Below are positions 33,901 through 46,300 of a DNA stretch of 64,000 bases, in pieces. A model generated the notes under the pieces. It was not told where the DNA came from. It did no database searches and was given only the letters and a program-made list of their open reading frames with translations. The DNA lies in assembly GCF_964340395.1 (NCBI RefSeq), contig NC_135550.1, positions 9,648,408 through 9,712,407 on the forward strand, given 5' to 3'. The translations under genes were made by a program, and so were the position numbers. The stretch is from Glandiceps talaboti (taxonomy: Eukaryota; Hemichordata; Enteropneusta; Spengelidae). Within the stretch, counting starts at the first letter, position 1. Each line of letters begins with the position of its first letter.

Positions 33901-36404
33901 TGCTTCATTTGTGTGATTACAGATCTTCCATCACAAAGAGAAAATTAATGATATATCAACTCAAGCTAGTAATGAAGCTACACTGGAAATTATGCTGAAT
34001 AAGGTAATGATTCTATTACATGTATTTACTTACAAACACTGAGATTTTATCTGACACACCTTGATGTCACTTAGTTCAAAGATTCTGTTACATGTATTTA
34101 CTTACAAACACTGAGATTTTATCTGACCCACCTTGATGTCACCTGTTAGTTTAAAGATTCTGTTACATGTATTTACTTACAAACACTGAGATTTTATCTG
34201 ACACACCTTGATATCACTCGTTAGTTCAAAAAGGAACTTCAAACCTGTGATGAATAGAGTTAGCACAGTTTTCACAAGAGAAGTAAACAAGTATACACAT
34301 CCTGTAGACTTTGTCTATCAAAATTACCTGGTGTGCCATAGACCCTGGAGGGTCTATGGTTGTACTATTACTAAGTTTGATGATTATAAAAACAAGTACA
34401 TGTTATACATAAATATAAAAAACTGTGTGTTTAGCTATTTTGTGCTGTTAGTGATTTTTATCGTTTGAATCTGTTTTATCTTTTTCTGACATGAATGGAA
34501 GAGATCAGTCAGTTAAAAAAAATAAAAATTGAATCAGATCCTTATTTCAACCAACCAACCAACCAACCAACCAACCAACCAACCAACCAACCAACCAACC
34601 AACCAACCAACCAAACATTCATTCATTCAGTGAAGATTTTTCTGTAGTTATTAGCGATGAAATGATCTTTCAATTTTGACTTTTGTGAATTCCACATTAT
34701 GTATACTATAGGTGATTGATATATGGCAGAAGACTGACTTCCGTCTAATACAACACAGTGGTAGAAATGATGTCTTGATTGTAGCTGGGGCTGATGATAT
34801 CATGGCTCAGTTAGAGGAAAGTCATGTTACAATATCTACCATCAGAGGATCACGATATGTGACTCCAATCAAGGTATGTTGTGCACTTGTCGTTTCCATC
34901 GTTGAATTGTTTTTGTATAGTTTTTATAGGATTTTTCAAAGTCTTGAATTACAATTATATTCATGACACAAATGAAAACTGGATGGTCTCAACAAAACTC
35001 AACTCAAAGGGGTGTCAAAAGTGATGACTAGCCTTCACCCTGTTAAACAGAGCATCATCAGTTATATATCATGATTACTGTATCATTTATGAATTATCAG
35101 AAGTCGCAGGTGAGGCAGCATGTACTTTGTATTCAATTTATCTAGTCAAGGCAGCATGTATTCAATTTACCTAGTAATGAACATTTTACCAATTTAGTTT
35201 TACCAAAGAAAGTGAATTTCGAAAGATTGCATATTAATAACTAAGTACACACTCAGGCTGTTTAATGACTGTTATGATTTGATGCGTTGATTCTTATTAT
35301 AGTAAGCACCATACTGCAACCAAATTTGGTGGAGAAAAGCCTGTGTAAATATTGAGCTGCTTACTGTATGGTCATAGAGAGACAAATAAATCACTGATTA
35401 CATTACATTGTATTGTATTGTAGATACTGGTAGAAGAATGGGACAGAAAACTGACTGTGTTTGCAAGAACTCTAGATGAATGGATGACTTGTCAACGAAA
35501 CTGGTTGTACCTGGAACAGATCTTTCTAACTCCAGACATTCAGAGGTATATACTAAGTAACATCATACTGTGGTTTAAAGTTTGATTTGGAAGTACTGAA
35601 TTCATACGCTCTGTTTATATGACAGTTTTTTAGGGATGGAGTGAGGGGTGATTTTCTATAACTCCAACTACATCTGTTGATTTGTGCTAACAATAAAATA
35701 TGCACAAAATGCATTATTCATCATTCATCAGACTGGTACCTGTTTCCATCTTTCAAAATCTTTCAAAATCTAGTGAAGTGTTGGCTGTTTCTGGTTGATA
35801 TGACCTGTGTTATATCTATCAGAAATAGTCTTTTGTACATGACATGTATTAACATACTACATTGAGTTCAGAGTAAAAGCTATTGTCAGTCCAACTACAA
35901 AGTTGATGAACCAGATAGGAGATGTACATTGAATCAAGGTAATCGATAATTGGTTTGAAAAATAAATAAGTCCATTTGTCTTCAGTAAAATGACTTTACT
36001 TCCAATATTTTGGCCACATACAGATGGCCTTCTTCAAGGAGTAGGCCTTGAGCAGTGAGAGAATACTTGTGCCTTGGATGAAGGCTAGACACTAACTTAT
36101 CTCAAATCATGGAACTGGTGTATATTGACATGTTTTGTCTCTATTTCAGACAACTTCCAAATGAAGCCAAACTGTTTGCTCAGGTGGATAAATCATGGAA
36201 GGATATTATGAGAAGAACTGAAGACAGACCCAATGCTCTGAGATCTGCTACAGCACCAGGTGTATTAGAAATTTTGCAGGCTAGCAATTCCAACCTGGAA
36301 AAGATACACAAATGTTTGGAGGTATGATTGTCATTTAATTATGAATGTCTGCACACACACACACACACACACACCCACACACACACACATGCACACGCAC
36401 ACGC

Positions 36405-36480
<76 letters not shown>

Positions 36481-39400
36481 CTGTCAATTTAGACAGTAAC
36501 TAATACCACATTCAGACATGACCCCCCATACTGTGTGTATATTGAAGTCTTCATCTTGTCGCTTTGATTGACAGAAATGATCCACAAGTCATTTAAATTT
36601 CTCTAAACAAAGTTGTGTGTTAAGACATGGATTATTTTCAGCATTAACTGCTTTGAACTTTCTTAAAAAATAAATAAATACAGTATATTTAAAATTGAAC
36701 TAATTCTTGAGTACTCAGGGAAGTATTATTTGTTTTGGTCTAAAAGCAATAAATATTCTATTTTCAACAATTCTATTTATTTTTTCCATCACCAGGATTA
36801 TTTGGAAACAAAACGGTTGGTGTTTCCTAGGTTTTACTTCCTTAGTAATGATGAGTTGTTGGATATACTGGCACAAAGCAAAAACCCTGATGCAGTCCAG
36901 GTGAGTTCATCACATGTTTATAAATTATAGATAATCAGATACAGGAAAGGGACTTTGAAATTTGGGGAGTCTTCCAAGAGCAAAAGAGGCACATATTGTG
37001 CAACATGTATAAGGGATTAGCAATAGCATCTCAAGATGATAATGGATACAGGAAAAACACATTACCATAGTATCAACAAATGTTTTACTATTACTACAGG
37101 TTTGTTTTTCACATATTTAGCCATAAAATGAGCGAAACTTGATTTAAAGTATTGCAAAGTACATTATGTGTTGTACAAAATAAGATTGATGGGTTCTTTC
37201 TCATAATCATGTCTTATCACCAAATCTGTTGAGATTTTGAAAAGTTGAAAATTTCCTAGGTTAACCCTATGATTTCATTGTTGTTATATACAGCCTCATC
37301 TTGGCAAGTGTTTTGGTAATATCAAGACATTAGAAATAGTTCGTCTTCCAAAGCTGCCACCAACTGTCCGTACTATGATATCTGCTGAGGGAGAAACCAT
37401 CATGATGCCCAAGTAAGTCTTAGTCAATTATCATAATCTACATATTAGGTATACTCAAAGACAAGATCATTGCCATGAAGATGGTCCCTGTGATTTGCTC
37501 ACTACATTTTCTAAAAGATCAGAAGTACTGTGATTTGAAAGACGGATGCTCTAAATTTACATTTTAGATAAACATTTCAAACACTATTCAGACACTTTTG
37601 AAATGTAAAAAAGATTGCCTGTTATGTCATGTAATACAGCATTTACCTGGTAAAAACAAAGTGTTACGTCATGCCTAATGAGTTATTAAAATGTTGCTTT
37701 GTATTTAGAAATGTACGTGCTAGAGGTCCAGTGGAGAGTTGGCTTGGTAGTGTAGAGACTGCTATGTTTGATACTGTCAAGAGGTGAGTAGTGATGAAAT
37801 CAGTATTTGATCATTATCTATCTATTTGGCAAAAAAAGAAGAAGAATTGTTTCTGGTCAGCACACGCATCACTTAAATACCCCAGCGATGGTCTTTTTGT
37901 GTTTGTCCAGCCTATGCAGTCTGCAGATCCAAGGGGAAACACAAAAATAACATAACCCTCCCTACTTCAGTGAAGACAACTTCAGAGCCAATTATGAACA
38001 AGCAAATGACATCTGCCCCACATACACACTTGCTCTAAAGTACTAAATAAAAAAAAACAAGTAACTGCCATAAGACTGAGTGACAGATTTGTTGAGAATG
38101 TGTCGTCGCACCATCTTAGACAAACTGTCCCGACCAGAAACAATTTTTTTTTGCCATATTGGTAGATATTCTCTTGATTACTTTTAACCTCAACAACTGA
38201 TGATGTATATTTGTTTTCAGCTAAAACAAGATGATAACATTAAAACATAGTAACTTGTTCCATAAAGTAGTTCTATCAGTATTATAAGATATTCACTGCC
38301 ATAAATTTAAAGTAAGAGTGCAACAACAACAATATCCAATGAATAAATAGATCATTAGGAAATATTTGAAGTTAGATCAGAAAAGTGTATTCTTGTTCTG
38401 TTCCAACTTTCCTGAAATATTACCTTATGGTCATGATCATGACTAACTTTGACCACAACCTGTTTCGTAATTCTTGGTACCTGCAGTAGCATTTTACCTC
38501 ATACTAGATAGTTAAAATAAAAAAAAGAACGTCAAATTATTCTTATGTGCACATACAACTGCTGACATCAGAGCATGAACGAATGGATCTTGTTACAAAC
38601 AGGGAAAGTAAACAAATGAATTGGATTAATGACACTTGGCTCAGTATGTTGACACAGCAGAGACTTGTATTATACACCATGGTTTGATAAGAACAGTTTT
38701 TTGCCCTCTTTAAGTGTACAAGAAATGCCAGGGGGAAGTGAAAATTTGTTTGTGAATGTGAACTATTCTGTAAAGTGGTCGTACAACTGTTCTTATCAAA
38801 TGATGAAATGTAATACAAATCTCTGTACTTCCGACATGTTGTGTCAAGTCTTATTAATGAAATTGAGTTGCTTACTTTCCCTGTTTGTAACAGGTTCTGT
38901 TTGTCCACGCTCTGATGTTGGCAGTTTTTATAATAATGCATATGCAGGGCTAGTCTATCAGCTAGCCCTCGGATGTTCTTCCGATAAAATACGACACACA
39001 GCCGAACAACGCTATCGAGGATGGAACATCCGAGGTCTAGCGAATGTCATCAGGATATAAATAACTGCCAATCAGAGAACCGTATTAGCGACAAGCACAA
39101 ACAGAGGACAATAGCTAAATTCTCATGCATATTCATCTTAAGGAGGGGCTTGTATAAATAACCACCAATGCGTTAACTGAAATGTGTGAATGACAACGTC
39201 TACACACTCATAAAACTCACAATTACCATAAACCGATAAGCCATAGTAATGACGTAAATGTGTTTGTCAACACTAGCATGCAGAGATTCCCCGAGGTCAT
39301 AGGTTATTGAATATATTAAAGTATATATATGCATAGATGGCCCAACCCACCGCTCAATGTAATCTCAATGGAATGTCCGGTCGGAAAATGACATTCGCTA

Positions 39401-40241
39401 GACTGTTCGGGCAGGCCCTCACATGCGAACTTCGTTCGCTTATAGTTATAGCATCGAAAGAAAGCCCGAACGTCTAGCAGCAAGACTAATGCAGGGCATG
39501 AAGTGGAAGTTATGTTGTAAACCAAGAAATTGAATAATAATCATTATTTTTGTAACACACCTAGGTGGTACAATTCTACTGCATGCAGGTACCGAGAATT
39601 CTGTTCAGTGTCCACGTGTTCCATTCTTGTACTTGTGACTGTTGTCTTTTTAATTGTGTCTGTTAAACATAGCATGCACCTTGGAAATGAAAGTTGTAAA
39701 CATTTGCTGTTACTTTATTAAGGACACATCCAACTCATTATATTCCCTGATAAAAATCAAAGAAAAAAAAATCATATATCACATTCAGTTTTTGAAATGG
39801 AGGAGGTTTTAAACGTTATCAATATAAAATCCAATGTAGAATCCAATATGGCCACCACATACTGTGTTGACTCTGTAGGAAAATAAAACACCATCAGTTT
39901 TCTTGAAAACAAGAGAGTGAACCACAAAATTTCATTTATTACATTGTATTTCATAACGAATGGGAGCATTGGTCCCTGAGATTGGTTCTACTTGAATAAA
40001 CCAAACAGGCTATTGTATCTTGAATGCGTAGTTATAGTTTCTTTGTCCCAACTGTATTCTGATTTTTACAGTAACTGCAGACCTCAGACCAGATAAAAAT
40101 CAATTATCAGCCTACCTATTATTACTAGCTTATAAACTCTTTGACATCAATCCCTATCTATGATATGTTGCATGGTGTGTCTGTGTGTGTATGTATGTGG
40201 TTGTGTGTGTCTGCATATGTTTGTGTATGTGTTTGTCTGTT

Positions 40242-40300
<59 letters not shown>

Positions 40301-43300
40301 ATCTGTGTCTGTGTTTATGTCTGTGTCTGTGTCTGTGTTTTTCTCTTGCTCTGTCTTCAATTATCCATTTCCTGTACAGGTGCTTGAAGCGTGCCAGAAG
40401 TGATAAGAACATAGTCAACCTGTGGAAACCGGAGACAGCCGAGTCTGTTTATTTCTCCTTCTATTTTAATTCAGTGTTAATTTTATATTCATGTTCACTG
40501 ATATATATATATATCCCACTACTTGGCATACTTACATTGTAATAATTAAATGAGGGAAAGTCACAAGTAGGTACAAAAAAGTTGAATGTTATTACTGATA
40601 TGCTTGATTAGCTGTAGAAGTCAATCTGTATGGAATCATGGAATCTCCATAGTCATTGAGAGAGCACAACAAATGTGGTCATATTACTTTTTTTTTCATT
40701 TCTTTCTGTTCAAGCTCAAAATGATTAAAAAGTTTATGTATACTCGTGTTTAATTTGTTTGACATTAATGTCAAAATGAATACAAACCATGATATCACAA
40801 TGCATACAATTTCAATTGAATTCCCCATTTGAAGCATAGACCCTGGAGTTCACTATGTGTGAAGCGAAGAATATTGACACAAAAAGAAAACCTAAGCCGT
40901 TTCTTTTGGGCCAAATTCTGGACATTTCTGAATTTACAATTTGATGTGATGACACTAGTGTACCTACTGTGCCAGTCCCATTATCTCACTCCCCATATAG
41001 CATGCTAGAGTAATACATTAGATACAGTTCTACCTATCGTTGCACTTATACTGTGCATAAAATCACTAACATAAATGTACATTTTATCCACTCACAGTCA
41101 CAATTCATTCCTTAGTATATCATTTGTATTTCCAGCATTTTAATCCATATATATATAAACAAAATGCATGACATACTACTTCATAGCATGGTAATGAATC
41201 ATAAATCACATTTATTGTAATATATACAGGTACCACAGACTTATTAACGACAATCATACAAATTTTCCCTCCACAGCAGCTTGCATGGCTTGTGCAGCGA
41301 GTAGTCCTAAATGGGAATACTAAAATGCTGTTATATATTGATCACAATGCCTTTGGTGGCAGCCCTAAGGCTTTGCTTTGCTTGAATTGCAGCTTACATT
41401 ATATGTAATGTTTATTTTATTAGGTAGTATGCAGTGAAATGGCAGTGTGTTTATAGGATAAAATTATGACAAGGAGTTATACCTGGTTCAGTATTATTAA
41501 AGTTTTGTGTCAAAACGCACACAATGCTGTAAACCTAGATATTTTCGCTACTAGAAAATTTTGTGACTTTGCAATCATCAGCTAGTTCTTAAAGACTAAT
41601 TGTTACTAATTACCAGACTGGTACATTGCTTTTGTGTACGCAAAGACATTTTACTCACTATTTATTTTTGCGTTTTTATTTCTAGCGAAATAAGCGAAAA
41701 TAAGGTGTTTTTAAGTGAAAATGTCAAGGTTTACACTAGTACACATGTTTAGTGAATTTGAAAAAATAAAAATGATGATCATTCTACCAATTATATACAT
41801 TTCAGTGAGTTATATACATTTCAATTCAAATTGAAAAAAGACATATAAGTTATTTTGTAATCAACAAAGTATTGACTCAGAGAGAGATCACTTATTTTCA
41901 GTGTAAAAAATTAATGTGAAAACAGATTTTAGGAATATTACTGTTACAGTACTGTCCATACCTAAAAGTGGAACAGTTTTGAAAATATTTGTTATTTTTA
42001 TCAAGTCAATCACTATCGTAGTGGGGGAACAAGGTCATGGTAAATTTCATCAATATGGAAAAAATGAAATGAACAGCTGTAAATTTAAACAGAACAGAGC
42101 TGTACAAGAAGTCAGTGAAAATGTTTATCAGAACACTGCCAGTCCACTGTAGTAGTGTTATGATTTCAGTATCATGTTATTATAGCCAGTGTTCATATCA
42201 TCACATTATGACAGGCTTTATGTCCATCATTTATGACATCTGTCTGATGTGTTATGGTTTATACTACTAGTACTCATAGAAATTATAGACTATACCATAA
42301 AAGTTCTAATTGCATGATTTCATAGTTTTATTGTTATAATAAAGATTTATCCTAAGAAAAAGATGAGAGAAATTAGATACTAGTCCAACAATGTTAACCT
42401 TAGATGGTTTAAAAGTTATACTTGAAATATTATGCTGTTGTCAGCAAGAATTGAAAAAAAGCCCCCAAAAAACAAGAGTTCACAGATATGGTAGATTGTT
42501 GCTTTCAATAATGACAGGAAGACATTTAAAGTGAAATTTGTCCAACCTAAAAGTGCAGTAGTGAATGTTTCCTTTTTATAAAAAGTAAACTAAAACATTT
42601 TGAGACAATGTGTTATTTCCTCACAAATTCAAACATCCTGTCCAGCAGAGTAGAAGGAAGTCATTAGAGTGTAGGGTAGAATAGAGTAGAATTTATAAGG
42701 ACAGCCAGCTAATACTATGTTTGGATATCCCTACAGGAAACTGAAGGAGAGTTTAAATACATGGAGTGATGCATTTGATGATTGGGTATTAAGTCACCCT
42801 GGACAGGTGGTTCTTACAGTGGTAAGTCAGTGTTTTCATTTGATGATTGGGTATTAAGTCATCCTGGACAGGTGGTTCTTACAGTGGTAAGTCAGTGTTT
42901 TAAATTTGATGATTGGGTATTAAGTCATCCTGGACAGGTGGTTCTTACAGTGGTAAGTCAGTGTTTTCATTTGATGATTGGGTATTAAGTCATCTTGGAC
43001 AGGTGGTTCTTACAGTGGTAAGTCAGTGTTTTCATTTGATGATTGGGTATTAAGTCATCTTGGACAGGTGGTTCTTACAGTGGTAAGTCAGTGATGCATT
43101 TGATGATTGGGTATTAAGTCATCCTGGACAGGTGGTTCTTACAGTGGTAAGTCAGTGTTTTCATTTGATGATTGGGTATTAAGTCATCCTGGACAGGTGG
43201 TTCTTACAGTGGTAAGTCAGTGATGCATTTGATGATTGGGTATTAAGTCATCCTGGACAGGTGGTTCTTACAGTGGTAAGTCAGTGATGCATTTGATGAT

Positions 43301-46300
43301 TGGGTATTAAGTCATCCTGGACAGGTGGTTCTTACAGTGGTAAGTCAGTGTTTTCATTTGATGATTGGGTATTAAGTCATCCTGGACAGGTGGTTCTTAC
43401 AGTGGTAAGTCAGTGTTTTCATTTGATGATTGGGTATTAAGTCATCTTGGACAGGTGGTTCTTATAGTGGTAAGTCAGTGTTTTCATTTGATGATTGGGT
43501 ATTAAGTCATCTTGGACAGGTGGTTCTTACAGTGGTAAGTCAGTGTTTTCATTTGATGATTGGGTATTAAGTCATCTTGGACAGGTGGTTCTTACAGTGG
43601 TAAGTCAGTGATGCATTTGATGATTGGGTATTAAGTCATCCTGGACAGGTGGTTCTTACAGTGGTAAGTCAGTGATGCATTTGATGATTGGGTATTAAGT
43701 CATCTTGGACAGGTGGTTCTTACAGTGGTAAGTCAGTGATGCATTTGATGATTGGGTATTAAGTCATCCTGGACAGGTGGTTCTTACAGTGGTAAGTCAG
43801 TGTTTTCATTTGATGATTGGGTATTAAGTCATCCTGGACAGGTGGTTCTTACAGTGGTAAGTCAGTGATGCATTTGATGATTGGGTATGAAGTCATCCTG
43901 GACAGGTGGTTCTTACAGTGGTAAGTCAGTGATGCATTTGATGATTGGGTATTAAGTCATCCTGGACAGGTGGTTCTTACAGTGGTAAGTCAGTGTTTTC
44001 ATTTGATGATTGGGTATTAAGTCATCCTGGACAGGTGGTTCTTACAGTGGTAAGTCAGTGTTTTCATTTGATGATTGGGTATTAAGTCATCTTGGACAGG
44101 TGGTTCTTACAGTGGTAAGTCAGTGTTTTCATTTGATGATTGGGTATTAAGTCATCCTGGACAGGTGGTTCTTACAGTGGTAAGTCAGTGTTTTAAATTT
44201 GATGATTGGGTATTAAGTCACCCTGGACAGGTGGCTCTTACAGTGGTAAGTCAGTGTTTTAAATTTGATGATTGGGTATTAAGTCATCCTGGACAGGTGG
44301 TTCTTACAGTGGTAAGTCAATGTTTTCATTTGATGATTGGGTATTAAGTCATCCTGGACAGGTGGTTCTTACAGTGGTAAGTCAGTGTTTTCATTTGATG
44401 ATTGGGTATTAAGTCATCTTGGACAGGTGGTTCTTACAGTGGTAAGTCAGTGTTTTCATTTGATGATTGGGTATTAAGTCATCTTGGACAGGTGGTTCTT
44501 ACAGTGGTAAGTCAGTGATGCATTTGATGATTGGGTATTAAGTCATCCTGGACAGGTGGTTCTTACAGTGGTAAGTCAGTGTTTTCATTTGATGATTGGG
44601 TATTAAGTCATCCTGGACAGGTGGTTCTTACAGTGGTAAGTCAGTGATGCATTTGATGATTGGGTATTAAGTCATCCTGGACAGGTGGTTCTTACAGTGG
44701 TAAGTCAGTGATGCATTTGATGATTGGGTATTAAGTCATCCTGGACAGGTGGTTCTTACAGTGGTAAGTCAATGTTTTCATTTGATGATTGGGTATTAAG
44801 TCATCCTGGACAGGTGGTTCTTACAGTGGTAAGTCAGTGTTTTCATTTGATGATTGGGTATTAAGTCATCTTGGACAGGTGGTTCTTACAGTGGTAAGTC
44901 AGTGATGCATTTGATGATTGGGTATTAAGTCATCCTGGACAGGTGGTTCTTACAGTGGTAAGTCAGTGATGCATTTGATGATTGGGTATTAAGTCATCTT
45001 GGACAGGTGGTTCTTACAGTGGTAAGTCAGTGATGCATTTGATGATTGGGTATTAAGTCATCCTGGACAGGTGGTTCTTACAGTGGTAAGTCAGTGTTTT
45101 CATTTGATGATTGGGTATTAAGTCATCCTGGACAGGTGGTTCTTACAGTGGTAAGTCAGTGTTTTCATTTGATGATTGGGTATTAAGTCATCTTGGACAG
45201 GTGGTTCTTATAGTGGTAAGTCAGTGTTTTCATTTGATGATTGGGTATTAAGTCATCTTGGACAGGTGGTTCTTACAGTGGTAAGTCAGTGTTTTCATTT
45301 GATGATTGGGTATTAAGTCATCTTGGACAGGTGGTTCTTACAGTGGTAAGTCAGTGATGCATTTGATGATTGGGTATTAAGTCATCCTGGACAGGTGGTT
45401 CTTACAGTGGTAAGTCAGTGATGCATTTGATGATTGGGTATTAAGTCATCTTGGACAGGTGGTTCTTACAGTGGTAAGTCAGTGATGCATTTGATGATTG
45501 GGTATTAAGTCATCCTGGACAGGTGGTTCTTACAGTGGTAAGTCAGTGTTTTCATTTGATGATTGGGTATTAAGTCATCCTGGACAGGTGGTTCTTACAG
45601 TGGTAAGTCAGTGTTTTCATTTGATGATTGGGTATTAAGTCATCTTGGACAGGTGGTTCTTACAGTGGTAAGTCAGTGTTTTCATTTGATGATTGGGTAT
45701 TAAGTCATCTTGGACAGGTGGTTCTTACAGTGGTAAGTCAGTGTTTTCATTTGATGATTGGGTATTAAGTCATCTTGGACAGGTGGTTCTTACAGTGGTA
45801 AGTCAGTGATGCATTTGATGATTGGGTATTAAGTCATCCTGGACAGGTGGTTCTTACAGTGGTAAGTCAGTGATGCATTTGATGATTGGGTATTAAGTCA
45901 TCCTGGACAGGTGGTTCTTACAGTGGTAAGTCAGTGATGCATTTGATGATTGGGTATTAAGTGATCCTGGACAGGTGGTTCTTACAGTGGTAAGTCAGTG
46001 TTTTCATTTGATGATTGGGTATTAAGTCATCCTGGACAGGTGGTTCTTACAGTGGTAAGTCAGTGTTTTCATTTGATGATTGGGTATTAAGTCATCTTGG
46101 ACAGGTGGTTCTTATAGTGGTAAGTCAGTGTTTTCATTTGATGATTGGGTATTAAGTCATCTTGGACAGGTGGTTCTTACAGTGGTAAGTCAGTGTTTTC
46201 ATTTGATGATTGGGTATTAAGTCATCTTGGACAGGTGGTTCTTACAGTGGTAAGTCAGTGATGCATTTGATGATTGGGTATTAAGTCATCCTGGACAGGT

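Larger units (their letters stand above)
37784..42736. other. Intron 30 (about 5 kb)
   Basis: Contains a fold-back element (38558-38924), nested hairpins (38955-39485), a TCTG repeat (40235-40345) and a possible 63-nt cassette exon (40380-40442). From 40443 to 42736 I see only AT-rich sequence. Confidence 0.6.

Noticed and set aside
38665-39060. 131-codon plus-strand open frame
   Set aside because: Lies across a fold-back element and a hairpin element, with no recognisable domain and no splice context.
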